From: Lachnospiraceae bacterium
GTDB lineage: Bacteria > Bacillota > Clostridia > Lachnospirales > Lachnospiraceae
Direction: 5' to 3'
Length of the DNA: 64,000 nt
Assembly (NCBI GenBank): GCA_015056865.1
Contig: SVFM01000017.1
Location: 1-64,000, forward strand
Below the pieces are notes generated by a model. That model did no database searches and was not told the origin of the DNA. It was given only the letters and a program-made list of their open reading frames with translations. A program made the translations under genes and the position numbers. This document shows positions 8,698-18,667 of the stretch, one piece after another (within the stretch, counting starts at the first letter, position 1; the number at the start of each line of letters is the position of its first letter).

Positions 8698-10140
8698 CTA
8701 GCACATCTTCAAAAGTCTTACATAAAATTCCACGCATTTTACCAAAGTAGCCACAGGAACTCTCTCATTGTTGCCGTGGATCATGCCACGCTCCTGCTTA
8801 GAAAGCTTCATGGCTGAAAATTTGTAAATACGGTCTGTGATCTTGCAGTAATACCAGGAATCGCTGCAGGCCATCATCAGATAGGGAGATACCAAGGCCT
8901 GCTGCCAGGTATCTGTCACAGCCTGGCAGAGTCTGTCCCATTCCTGACAAGAAGTGTCGGACTCTGCAGAAGGATTTCTGCCTTCGAAGATCTGCACATC
9001 GATCCGGGGATTGCGGATCACTTTCTCCAGGTATGCTTTGGCACTTTCCGTGGTATCTTTTCCGATCAGTCGCAGATTCATGCCAACCTTGGCCTGCGGT
9101 GGAAGCACATTGAAGGCCTTACTGCCCTCCATCCGGGTCACGGCGCAGGTGGTGCGCATCATAGCATTCAGTTCACCGCCGGATTTTTTGCAGACCAGAT
9201 CAAAAAGCCCTTCAAAGCACCAAAGATTTGCAAACAATAACTTGTATACAAAAGAAGAATGACGCCCCAGAGTATCCAACATCTCCCGCACCGGCCGGGT
9301 CAGCTGCCTAGGGAAAGGATGTTTCTCCACATCCACCACCGCCTGGGCAAGTTCCCCCACAATGGTGTGGACCGGTGGCGTGGAAGCATGTCCGCCGTTG
9401 CTTTTTTCGCAAAATTCCACATTCAGCATGCCCTTTTCTGCAATGCCGATGACCGCACACTCCTGACTGACGCCGGGAAATACATTTTCCACCACGGCGC
9501 CGCCCTCATCCAGTACCATAGCCGGACGGATCCCTTGCTTGGCAAACCAATCTACTATGGCCTCACAAGAGGTCCCGTTGATCTCTTCCTGACCGGAAAA
9601 GGCAAAGTATACATCCTTTTCCGGTACGAACCCTTCTCCCAACAATTTTTCCGCCGCTTCCATAATACTGCAGAGTGTACCTTTGGTATCCAAAGTTCCC
9701 CTGCCCCACAGCACACCATCCTCCAGAATCCCCTCAAAAGCAGGCCTTTCCCACTGAGATTCCTCCACAGGGACCACATCAAAGTGAGACATCAGCACCA
9801 CCGGATCTCCCTCTTTTTTACCTTTCCAGTGATACAGGATCCCCTGTTCCCCGATCAGTCTCCTCTGACAGTTCTGGTGCACACGGGGATACAACCGGGG
9901 CAAAAGCTCCCGAAACTTTTCAAATTCTGCCTCATCTATCAGACGGCTGTCATTGTAAGAAATTGTTTTACAACGCAGCATCTGCTGCATATCTGCTACG
10001 ATCTTCTCTTCATCCAACTCTACTGTTTGTCCGGAAGGCACCAAAGCCTTGCGGGGCTTAAACATAGCAGCGCGTATAAAAAGCACTGCCAAAAACAGAA
10101 CGATAACCCCTAGGATTACTCCTCCAATGATCCAACCCAT
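8698..10140 (-). CDS. Membrane-anchored M20 family metallopeptidase (PM20D1/CPS1-like)
   Basis: 480 aa; N-terminal TM; VVLMSHFDVVPV, WGRGTLDTKGTL, FSGQEEINGTSCEAI, GGHASTPP. Confidence 0.88.
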   Translation of the reverse strand: MGWIIGGVILGVIVLFLAVLFIRAAMFKPRKALVPSGQTVELDEEKIVADMQQMLRCKTISYNDSRLIDEAEFEKFRELLPRLYPRVHQNCQRRLIGEQGILYHWKGKKEGDPVVLMSHFDVVPVEESQWERPAFEGILEDGVLWGRGTLDTKGTLCSIMEAAEKLLGEGFVPEKDVYFAFSGQEEINGTSCEAIVDWFAKQGIRPAMVLDEGGAVVENVFPGVSQECAVIGIAEKGMLNVEFCEKSNGGHASTPPVHTIVGELAQAVVDVEKHPFPRQLTRPVREMLDTLGRHSSFVYKLLFANLWCFEGLFDLVCKKSGGELNAMMRTTCAVTRMEGSKAFNVLPPQAKVGMNLRLIGKDTTESAKAYLEKVIRNPRIDVQIFEGRNPSAESDTSCQEWDRLCQAVTDTWQQALVSPYLMMACSDSWYYCKITDRIYKFSAMKLSKQERGMIHGNNERVPVATLVKCVEFYVRLLKMC

Positions 10141-10152
10141 AACATTCCCTCC

Positions 10153-10812
10153 TTACACCAGATTGCGCTTGTACAGGATTCTGGCAGATCCAATGGCGAT
10201 CAGAGCACCTACCGGCACCAGTACACCCACAGAACCGGACAGGGACGGGATCAACAGGAACAAAATTACCATAAATACCAGCGGTGCAACCGCCAGTTTC
10301 CAGCCCTTACTTACATAAACCACTGCCAATCCGCCAAACAGCGCCGGCAGAATATTATCAAAGGCAGGCTTCACCACCGGATTATCCAAAATCGGTGTCA
10401 AAGGCACCAAAAGCGCTACACCCAGAGCAATGACAATTGTAGTTACAATAGAGGAGGTGGCCACCGCAATGGTGGAGATCACTTCTCCCTCCTCGGTACC
10501 CGGTTTTACTCCTGCATTGTCCATAGCTGTCAGAGCTGCAGGCACCTTCAGGTTGGTCAGATTACCGGTCACAAAGCCCAGATAAGAACCCGCTGTTCCC
10601 AGCATGGGCACAAAGGTAAGCACCTCGATCAGTCCTACCGTCCAGAAAATAGGAGCCACACCCAAAAGGCCCGAAAGCACCGGTTTCCATCCCGGCCAGG
10701 CACCATAATAGATACAGGTCACGATGGGATAGGCAAAGATCATACCCAGGGCGCAGAGGATCCAAATTCTTCCATAGATATGAGTCATATCATCATAACT
10801 TCTTTTTTTCAT
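10153..10812 (-). CDS. Conserved multi-TM protein, partner of DUF5058-like protein
   Basis: Start at MKKRSYDDMTHIYGRIW supported by AAAGGAG upstream; about 6 hydrophobic segments; adjacent to 10835-11563. Confidence 0.65.
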   Translation of the reverse strand: MKKRSYDDMTHIYGRIWILCALGMIFAYPIVTCIYYGAWPGWKPVLSGLLGVAPIFWTVGLIEVLTFVPMLGTAGSYLGFVTGNLTNLKVPAALTAMDNAGVKPGTEEGEVISTIAVATSSIVTTIVIALGVALLVPLTPILDNPVVKPAFDNILPALFGGLAVVYVSKGWKLAVAPLVFMVILFLLIPSLSGSVGVLVPVGALIAIGSARILYKRNLV

Positions 10813-10834
10813 CTCACACACGCTCCTTTCCTCA

Positions 10835-11563
10835 TCATCCACCGATCACCGGAGTGATCACAGCTGCAAACACCATTGCTCCCAACATGCTGATGGGGAT
10901 CGCATAATTTTCCAGCCACTTCAAGTTACATTTTTTGATCAAAACTCCGCACAGTGCCATCAAAACCGCCGACACCAACAGTACAAAGATCGGGATCCAA
11001 CCGGCAAGTCCTGTTCTGATGTCTGCAAACACCATTCCCAGGAAAGCAGAGATCATACCCAGGAACATGGCATTCATCAAAAGGTCTCCCCATTTATCAT
11101 CCTTGCCCTTCATCTTTACCAGGCCCTTCTGGATCTTCTTTGCAAACAAAGGCACCCAGAGCAAGCCCGGAAAGATTCCCAGAGTCATCACCCAGCAGAT
11201 GGCTGTATACACCTTGGGATCCATGACTGTCTCAGACAGAGATACCCCCAGAGCATTTGCCGTGGAAGTTGCCGCAGGCAGCTCATATGTAATGGCACCG
11301 ATCACACTAAGCCTCAGCCAAGGCAACGGCAGACCAAGAAACTTTGAAAGTGTGATCACTCCCAGCAAAATAGACACTGCCGGTGCAATGGTAAATACAG
11401 CCGCACTGACCACCGTCTTTCTTAACTTCCCCGTTTCCAGACCCAGAACCTTAGCCCGCCGCCAGGCCCGTATCAGGAAAAACAGAGACTGGGCGATCAC
11501 AAATACAATGACCGCTCCGGCCAACAAAAATAAAATCGTACTGTTCGGATGAAAATTCATCAC
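10835..11563 (-). CDS. DUF5058-like multi-TM protein
   Basis: MMNFHPNSTILFLLAGAVIVFVIAQSLFFLIRAWRRAKVLG; family name from memory, not searched. Confidence 0.6.
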   Translation of the reverse strand: MMNFHPNSTILFLLAGAVIVFVIAQSLFFLIRAWRRAKVLGLETGKLRKTVVSAAVFTIAPAVSILLGVITLSKFLGLPLPWLRLSVIGAITYELPAATSTANALGVSLSETVMDPKVYTAICWVMTLGIFPGLLWVPLFAKKIQKGLVKMKGKDDKWGDLLMNAMFLGMISAFLGMVFADIRTGLAGWIPIFVLLVSAVLMALCGVLIKKCNLKWLENYAIPISMLGAMVFAAVITPVIGG

Positions 11564-12027
11564 CTTTTACCCCCTTGTAAAATATTTCTAAGAAGACGCC
11601 AGATCTTCATAATTATCTGTCCAATACAGGGAACCAGAATAATGCCAAATGCAATAGCCCCCGCCTCCTTCAGCACCAGACTGCCGTAATACGCGCTCTG
11701 CACCGCGTCTCCCCGGACCAGATTGCTGGTGGTATAAAACAGATCACTTCCCGGGATCAGCGGGATTAGGATGGGCACCAAAAGAATGGTCACCGGAGCT
11801 TTCATCACTCTGGCAAGCACCTCAGAGATCAGTGCTGCAGCCATGGTGGCAAACAACAAGCTGATCACCTTATCCTGACAATTGCTGTAAACCAACAGAT
11901 AAACCACCCAACAGACGCCGGCCCCAAGGGAAACCGCCACCAGTTTTCCTCTCCTTACATTAAACAACAGGGCAAATCCGAAGGCGCCGATGATCCCCAT
12001 AAGGGTCTGAATCACTGCCTGTATCAT
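11560..12027 (-). CDS. Threonine/serine exporter family protein, ThrE_2 (C-terminal) half
   Basis: Start MIQAVIQTLMGIIGAFGFALLFNV at 12027 with GGAGGTGG RBS; PITILLVPILIPLIPGSDLFYT-like motif. Confidence 0.82.
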   Translation of the reverse strand: MIQAVIQTLMGIIGAFGFALLFNVRRGKLVAVSLGAGVCWVVYLLVYSNCQDKVISLLFATMAAALISEVLARVMKAPVTILLVPILIPLIPGSDLFYTTSNLVRGDAVQSAYYGSLVLKEAGAIAFGIILVPCIGQIIMKIWRLLRNILQGGKR

Positions 12028-12785
12028 AAGCCACCTCCAAACTGCAGGATCACCAACGCACAGCCACCGGCGATGGCCAATGCCTTGATCAGGGCCTCGC
12101 ACACACCGGTCAAACCACTGATAAAATCACCCCAGAGCAAATCCCGCAGGGAAACTGTCAGAGCAATTCCCGGGATCAGGGGCATAATATTTCCGATCAC
12201 GATCATGTCCACAGATCGGGCTACACCCAGCCTCACCATCCATATGGCAACCAGGGCTGCTGCGCCGGAACAGAATATATTGAGAATGATACTCTGGATC
12301 TTCAGCCAGATCCCCAGCTTTTGCACAATTCTCATAATGATACCACTGATAAAGGAACCTATGGCATCTCCCAGCCCACCGCCAAAAAAGACTGTAAAGA
12401 CTGCAGATATCACACCATACATCAAAAGGATCGTCCAATCCGAATATCCCTGGGCGTGTCGGATATCCTCGATCTCCCGCTCCAACTCCTCCAGAGAAAC
12501 CTTTTCCCTGCACACCCGTCTGGAAAGGGCATTGATCCGCTCTACCTTGCGCATATTGGTATCTCTGGCCGCGATTCGTCTGCTCTGAGTAGCGCAATTT
12601 CCCTCTCCATCACGGATAGTTACCACTATACAGGATATCACTGCAAAAACATCCACCCTGGCGTAGCCGTATGCCGCCGCCATGTGACCTATGGTATTCT
12701 CTACCCGATTGATCTCACCTCCGGAAGCCAACATGATCTCTCCGGCATCCAGGATCGCATTCAAAATCCGTTCTTTGTTTTCCAT
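12024..12785 (-). CDS. Threonine/serine exporter family protein, ThrE N-terminal half (DUF1212)
   Basis: 253 aa; ILDAGEIMLASGGEINRVENTIGHMAAAYG signature; 4-nt overlap with the downstream half. Confidence 0.87.
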   Translation of the reverse strand: MENKERILNAILDAGEIMLASGGEINRVENTIGHMAAAYGYARVDVFAVISCIVVTIRDGEGNCATQSRRIAARDTNMRKVERINALSRRVCREKVSLEELEREIEDIRHAQGYSDWTILLMYGVISAVFTVFFGGGLGDAIGSFISGIIMRIVQKLGIWLKIQSIILNIFCSGAAALVAIWMVRLGVARSVDMIVIGNIMPLIPGIALTVSLRDLLWGDFISGLTGVCEALIKALAIAGGCALVILQFGGGL

Positions 12786-12788
12786 CCT

Positions 12789-15700
12789 CTATTCCTCGCC
12801 TGTATTTTCATCCTCATAAGGCAACAGCTGACCCATCTCTGAAAGCAACTGTTCCGTCAATTCCAATAGCTGCCTGGCATCCTTTTCCACAAGACCCGTA
12901 GTACGATACCGATAGGTAAAAAATGGTGTGCCGTAAGCTGTAAATTTCAAATCCTCCCGGTGTTTTTGAATCAACTTCGGGATTCCTAAAGGATTGATCT
13001 TTGCATCCGCCCGGAAAGTAAACTGTATACGCTGGTTCTTACCCTTGACCTCCGTCAGATATAATTTGTGGGCTGCCTCCCGGATCAGCGCAATGCGCAG
13101 CAGGTTCTCCACCGATTCCGGTATGGCCCCGAAACGATCCAGCAGTTCATCCCGCATGTCATCCCGCTCCCGGATATTTTCAATTCCCGCTATTCTCTTA
13201 TAGATATCCAGCTTCTGCACTTCATTGACAATATACTCCGCCGGAATGAATGCGTCAACATCCAGATCCACGGTAGTGGTAAAATCCAAAATCGTGGAGA
13301 TCCCTTTTAGATTTTTTACCGCCTCATTCAGCATCTTACAATACAGATCATATCCCACAGCTTCCATGTGGCCGTGCTGCCTCTCTCCCAGCAGATTCCC
13401 CGCTCCCCGGATCTCCAGATCCCGCATGGCAATCTTAAAGCCACTGCCCAGATCAGTAAATTCCTTGATGGCTGCCAGACGCTTTTCCGCAATTTCCTTC
13501 AGCATTTTATCCCGCTTATACATCAAAAAGGCGTAGGCCGTTCTGTTGGAACGCCCTACACGACCCCGCAGCTGATACAGCTGTGACAATCCCATATTGT
13601 CGGAATCGTGAATGATCATGGTGTTCACATTGGGGATATCCAGACCGGTTTCAATGATGGTGGTGGATACCAACACATCAATTTCCCCATTGATGAAATC
13701 ATACATGATGCGCTCCAGTTCCTGCTCCTTCATCTGGCCGTGGGCTACCCCAACCTCAGCCTCCGGTACCAGTTCATGAATAGCCGCCGCGATGTCGGCT
13801 ATGTTATTCACACGATTGTATACATAATACACCTGACCGCCTCTGGCCAGTTCCCGGACAATGGCCTCCCGGACCATTTCCTCATTATACTCGCACACAA
13901 AGGTTTGGATCGGCATACGATCCTGAGGTGCTTCCTCCAGCACACTCATATCCCGGATCCCCACCAGACTCATGTGCAGGGTTCTGGGAATAGGAGTAGC
14001 TGTCAGGGTCAGCACGTCCACATCTTCTTTCAATTTCTTAATCTTTTCTTTATGTGCCACGCCAAAGCGCTGCTCTTCGTCCACGATGAGCAGACCCAGA
14101 TCCTTAAACACCACATCCCCGGAAAGCACTCTGTGGGTACCGATCAAAATATCCACAAATCCCTTACGCAGATCCTCCACGGTCTTTTTTTGCTCCCCTG
14201 CCGTGCGAAATCTTGACATCAGATCCACCCGCACGGGAAAATCCTTCATACGCTGCACAAAGGTATTGTAATGTTGCTGGGCCAAAATAGTGGTTGGCAC
14301 CAGATACACCACCTGTTTACCCTCCTGCACCGCCTTAAAGGCTGCCCGGATGGCAACCTCCGTTTTACCATATCCCACATCCCCGCAAACCAGCCGATCC
14401 ATAATCCTTCGACTCTCCATATCCCGCTTGGTGTCCTCGATGGCCTGCAGCTGGTCCGGCGTCTCCTCATAGGGAAACATCTCCTCAAACTCTCTCTGCC
14501 AGACAGTGTCTGCACCGTACTGAAACCCTTCAGCCTGCTGCCTCTTGGCGTACAATTCCACAAGATCTCTGGCAACTTCGCTGACTGCACCCCGGACCCT
14601 GGTTTTGGTCTTTTCCCACTCCTTGGTGCCCAACTTATTCAGCTTAGGTTTTCTGGCATCCGCAGAAGCATACTTCTGGATCACATCCAGACCGGTTGCC
14701 AGAATATACAGGTTGCCCCCATCCCGGTATTCAATCTTAATGTAATCTTTGACGACCTTCTCTACTTCTACCTTTTCTATCCCTTTATAAATACCAAGCC
14801 CATGATTCTCGTGAACCACGTAATCTCCCACCTTCAGCTCCGCAAAATCATTGATCTTCTGTCCTTCATACCGGGGCTTTTTCTTCTTTTTCTTCTTTTC
14901 TCCACCGAAAATGTCACTCTCTGCAATGACTACAAACTTGATCAGGGGATATTCAAAACCCTTGGCCACATGCCCATAATAAGTCAGCACTTCACCGGGC
15001 TGTACCTGACGCATGGGGTCTTCCGTGTACACTGCCGTCAGTTCTTCCTCCCGCAGGTCCTCTGCCAATCGTTTGGCCCTGGTACGGGATCCGGAAAGCA
15101 AAAGCACCCGGTAATTATTTTTCTTGTACCGCTTTAAGTCCCTTACCAGAGACTCAAAACTATTGTTATAAGAAGACATACTTTTGGCCTGAATGTCAAA
15201 TTTTTTCTGCGCCTTGATCAAAGGATTCTTAAGATCCATGGCCGCAATGGTTACCAGAGCAGAACGCTCCAACCTGGCTGCAATCTCCTCGCCGGAGTAC
15301 AGAAGGTCCATCTGTCCCGGCAGGATATATCCTTTTTCAGCCCTATGACTCATGCTCTCCCGGAACTCAAACTCCACCGCCTCTGCCTGCTCCCGGATAC
15401 GGGCCGGCTCGTCCAGATAAAAGCACAGACTCTCCCCGCCCAGCTTTTGCAGGATCTCCGGCAAGCTGCTGACCTTCTCACAAAAATACCGTATATATCC
15501 TTCCAGATTCACAATACTGCGAAACTCCAAAAGCTGCTCTTTCAGTTCCTTGATCTGACTTTTGACACGATGAGCCTCCTCCGTCAAAAAAGCATCCCGA
15601 AACACCTTTTCCTGTTTCTTCGCTTCCTCATCCAAGCGCTCCAGCCCGCGCTTTAACTGATCCTCTCCCAGCACAAATTCCGTAGCGGGATAAATACGCA

Positions 15701-16349
15701 CAGAACTGAGCTTTTCAAGAGAACGCTGGCTCAAAACATCAAAACTCCTGACCGATTCCACTTCTTCACCCCAAAGCTCAATGCGATAGGGATTTTCTTC
15801 AGTCACGTCAAACACGTCTATGATGCCGCCTCGGACAGAAAACTGCCCGTGGGACTCCACCTGATAGGTCTTCTCATATCCCATTGCCACAAGCTGTCTG
15901 GCAAGCGCTCCTTCGTCCACACTGTTTCCGCTGCCGATCAATACGGTGTCCCGTTCCTTCTCCCACTCTGACTGGGGTGTCAGCAGGGCTGCAAAAGTAG
16001 TAACGATGGTAAATGGCTTTCCCTCCAACAATCTGCGCAGCACCTTCACACGCTCTCTTGTCAGGTTGCTGCCATGAATATCTGCCTGGAAAAAAATCAG
16101 GTCCTTGGCCGGATAAAGGAATACATTCCTGTCATAAAACTTATATTCCTCATAAATTTCTTTTGCTCTAAGGTCACTGTAAGTAACGATGACTTTGTAG
16201 CGAAAGCCATCGGACAGACCATAGATCATATGCAGTTTCTGGGAATCCACGCACCCGCTGATCGAAGCAGAGCCATGGTGTTTTTTGATAATATCCCGTA
16301 TTTCCTCGTACTGTGCAAGCTCCCGCAACGGGCCCAGCAGTGCCTCCAT
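12789..16349 (-). CDS. mfd: Transcription-repair coupling factor
   Basis: 1186 aa; CarD-like RID, DRLVCGDVGYGKTEVAIRAAF, DEEQRFGV, full Mfd architecture. Confidence 0.97.
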   Translation of the reverse strand: MEALLGPLRELAQYEEIRDIIKKHHGSASISGCVDSQKLHMIYGLSDGFRYKVIVTYSDLRAKEIYEEYKFYDRNVFLYPAKDLIFFQADIHGSNLTRERVKVLRRLLEGKPFTIVTTFAALLTPQSEWEKERDTVLIGSGNSVDEGALARQLVAMGYEKTYQVESHGQFSVRGGIIDVFDVTEENPYRIELWGEEVESVRSFDVLSQRSLEKLSSVRIYPATEFVLGEDQLKRGLERLDEEAKKQEKVFRDAFLTEEAHRVKSQIKELKEQLLEFRSIVNLEGYIRYFCEKVSSLPEILQKLGGESLCFYLDEPARIREQAEAVEFEFRESMSHRAEKGYILPGQMDLLYSGEEIAARLERSALVTIAAMDLKNPLIKAQKKFDIQAKSMSSYNNSFESLVRDLKRYKKNNYRVLLLSGSRTRAKRLAEDLREEELTAVYTEDPMRQVQPGEVLTYYGHVAKGFEYPLIKFVVIAESDIFGGEKKKKKKKPRYEGQKINDFAELKVGDYVVHENHGLGIYKGIEKVEVEKVVKDYIKIEYRDGGNLYILATGLDVIQKYASADARKPKLNKLGTKEWEKTKTRVRGAVSEVARDLVELYAKRQQAEGFQYGADTVWQREFEEMFPYEETPDQLQAIEDTKRDMESRRIMDRLVCGDVGYGKTEVAIRAAFKAVQEGKQVVYLVPTTILAQQHYNTFVQRMKDFPVRVDLMSRFRTAGEQKKTVEDLRKGFVDILIGTHRVLSGDVVFKDLGLLIVDEEQRFGVAHKEKIKKLKEDVDVLTLTATPIPRTLHMSLVGIRDMSVLEEAPQDRMPIQTFVCEYNEEMVREAIVRELARGGQVYYVYNRVNNIADIAAAIHELVPEAEVGVAHGQMKEQELERIMYDFINGEIDVLVSTTIIETGLDIPNVNTMIIHDSDNMGLSQLYQLRGRVGRSNRTAYAFLMYKRDKMLKEIAEKRLAAIKEFTDLGSGFKIAMRDLEIRGAGNLLGERQHGHMEAVGYDLYCKMLNEAVKNLKGISTILDFTTTVDLDVDAFIPAEYIVNEVQKLDIYKRIAGIENIRERDDMRDELLDRFGAIPESVENLLRIALIREAAHKLYLTEVKGKNQRIQFTFRADAKINPLGIPKLIQKHREDLKFTAYGTPFFTYRYRTTGLVEKDARQLLELTEQLLSEMGQLLPYEDENTGEE

Positions 16350-16364
16350 AACAACCTCCGAAAT

Positions 16365-16946
16365 TTATTCCGCTGTTTTAACCTTCTGATTATATCGGTT
16401 CATAGCAGCATCTGCCCCCTCCCGAAGCATCATGCGGATGGCATCAGCCGCTTCTGATGCCGCCTTTTCCATAAGTTTCTTCTCATCCCCGGTAAAATGT
16501 CCCAACACATAGTCCGCCAGATCATACCCTTTGGGTTTCTCTCCCACACCCATCTTGACACGTTGAAACTCGTCATGACCCAGATGCTGAATAATGTTTT
16601 TCAAACCATTATGCCCTCCTGCGCTGCCCTTCTTTCGGATCCTCAGCTGACCGGGTTCCAGACTCACGTCGTCGGATATGATGATCAATTCTTCTTTTTC
16701 ATCTATTTTGTAATAATCCACCAGTTCCCTGACACTCTCCCCACTCAGATTCATATATGTTTGGGGTCTGGCCAGGATCACTTTTTGTCCACCGATATAG
16801 CCCCGTCCTACCATGGCCTTATGCTTGCGTTCCAAAACTCTGATCCCTTCTTGTCCGGCCAATGTATCTATCACCTCAAAGCCGATATTATGTCTGGTTC
16901 CTGTATATTCCTTGCCGGGGTTCCCCAGCCCTACAATTACATACAT
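16365..16946 (-). CDS. pth: Peptidyl-tRNA hydrolase
   Basis: MYVIVGLGNPGKEYTGTRHNIGFEVID; GSAGGHNGLKNI. Confidence 0.95.
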   Translation of the reverse strand: MYVIVGLGNPGKEYTGTRHNIGFEVIDTLAGQEGIRVLERKHKAMVGRGYIGGQKVILARPQTYMNLSGESVRELVDYYKIDEKEELIIISDDVSLEPGQLRIRKKGSAGGHNGLKNIIQHLGHDEFQRVKMGVGEKPKGYDLADYVLGHFTGDEKKLMEKAASEAADAIRMMLREGADAAMNRYNQKVKTAE

Positions 16947-17247
16947 AGTCTCTCCTACGCTTTCCTTTTCCAAAGCCCACACACCAAAACAACACCCCGA
17001 TCACGTTCTCTTTCCGCGTATCCGGGTGCGTATGGTACATCTACGCTCTCTTAACTTTGATGTCTCTTTCGTATGTTTTTGCAAAAGCATGTGTTTTCTT
17101 TCCTCTTTGCTGCCAAATCTACCTGCCACTATCAAAAACAACACACTTCTCCTCTGCTGTGGTAGCCAAAGGCTTTCAGGAGCAGCAACAGGGGATGGTT
17201 CGGGTCATACTCAGGTTGTATTCCCCATTTCGCCCTCCTGAAATTTC

Positions 17248-17520
17248 TTACAGCTCTTCCGGCTCTAAAAGCGCCTGATCGTATGCGTCCAAAATGATCC
17301 TCTGAATGGCATCACGAGTGGAAGAATTGATGGGATGTGCAATATCACGATACTCACCATCTGTAGCCTTCTTGCTGGGCATTGCAATAAACAGGCCTTT
17401 TTCTCCCTCGATGACCTTGATATCATGCACCACAAACTCATCGTCAATGGTGATGGATACGATGGCCCTCATCTTGCCCTCTTTCGTGATCTTCCGAACA
17501 CGCACGTCTGTAATTTTCAT
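17248..17520 (-). CDS. spoVG: Septation regulator SpoVG
   Basis: [51 protein letters not shown]. Confidence 0.95.
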   Translation of the reverse strand: MKITDVRVRKITKEGKMRAIVSITIDDEFVVHDIKVIEGEKGLFIAMPSKKATDGEYRDIAHPINSSTRDAIQRIILDAYDQALLEPEEL

Positions 17521-17548
17521 TTGTATGACCCCCTTTGATAGGAATATA

Positions 17549-18667
17549 TTAAATGACATATCTGTCATTCTTTTCCATCACGACCTTAATTCCGTCCTCA
17601 CCACAGTAATAACCGTGAGCCCGGATCGTACCGCGGCTCTCCACGATACAATTCTCAATATGTGTGTTATCTCCGATATACACATCATTTAGAATGATGG
17701 AATTCTTAATATAACAGTTGTTGCCAATATAACTCTTTTTAAATACCACTGAGTTCTCCACCGTGCCATTGACGATACATCCGCTGGCAACCAAACTGTT
17801 TTTCACCTGTGCTCCCACGTTGTACTTTGCCGGAGGCAGATCATCCACTTTGGAGTAAATATCAGGATGTTTATGGAAGAAATAGTCCCTTACTTCCGGC
17901 TTTAAAAAGTCCATATTGGTGTTGAAATAATCTTCCACAGAGGCAATATTGCGCCAATAATCCCGGATCTTGTAGCCATATATCTTTTTCACGTCCTTAT
18001 AACGGATCAGAATATCTCTGACAAAATCATACCGGCCTTCCGCCCCGCATTTCTCGATCATCTCAATAAGCTGCCTTCTGCGAATCACATAGATGCCGCA
18101 GGAAATGGTATTTGTCTTGGCCACCAGAGGTTTTTCTTCAAACTCCTGGATCTGGCTTTCCTCATTCATCTTGATTGTTCCAAAGCGCTCCACATTGATA
18201 CCCGGTTCCATATCACGGCAAACTACTGTGATATCTGCCTTTTTCTGGATATGATACTCCAGCAGCTTATTGTAGTCCATCTTATAGACACAATCCCCAG
18301 ACGCGATCACCACGTAGGGCTCATGACTGCTCTTCAGGAAAGAAAGGTTCTGATAAATGGTATCCGCAGTTCCCCGATACCAGTTGCTGTTCTCCGCCGT
18401 CACCGCCGGTGTGAACACATATAAACCTCCCTGCTTACGGCCAAAGTCCCACCACTTGGAAGAACTCAGGTGCTCGTTCAAACTTCTGGCGTTATACTGT
18501 GTAAACACAGCCACTTTTTGAATACGTGAGTTGGACATGCTGCTCAGTGCGAAGTCAATACTTCTGTAGCTTCCTGCAATAGGCATGGCACTGATGGCAC
18601 GCTTTCTGGATAATTCCTTCATAAGGTGATTGTTTCCACCTGCCAAAATAATTCCGATCGCTCTCAC
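17549..18667 (-). CDS. glgD: Glucose-1-phosphate adenylyltransferase regulatory subunit GlgD
   Basis: 372 aa; [47 protein letters not shown] (degenerate catalytic loop). Confidence 0.92.
   Translation of the reverse strand: MRAIGIILAGGNNHLMKELSRKRAISAMPIAGSYRSIDFALSSMSNSRIQKVAVFTQYNARSLNEHLSSSKWWDFGRKQGGLYVFTPAVTAENSNWYRGTADTIYQNLSFLKSSHEPYVVIASGDCVYKMDYNKLLEYHIQKKADITVVCRDMEPGINVERFGTIKMNEESQIQEFEEKPLVAKTNTISCGIYVIRRRQLIEMIEKCGAEGRYDFVRDILIRYKDVKKIYGYKIRDYWRNIASVEDYFNTNMDFLKPEVRDYFFHKHPDIYSKVDDLPPAKYNVGAQVKNSLVASGCIVNGTVENSVVFKKSYIGNNCYIKNSIILNDVYIGDNTHIENCIVESRGTIRAHGYYCGEDGIKVVMEKNDRYVI

Noticed and set aside
17195-17228. Tiny ORFs after spoVG (MGNTT*, MTRTIPCCCS*) on the minus strand, the first with AGGAGGGCG-like RBS
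   Set aside because: The AGGAGG belongs to the pth-spoVG intergenic region on the wrong side for a leader of a known gene; too short to support.
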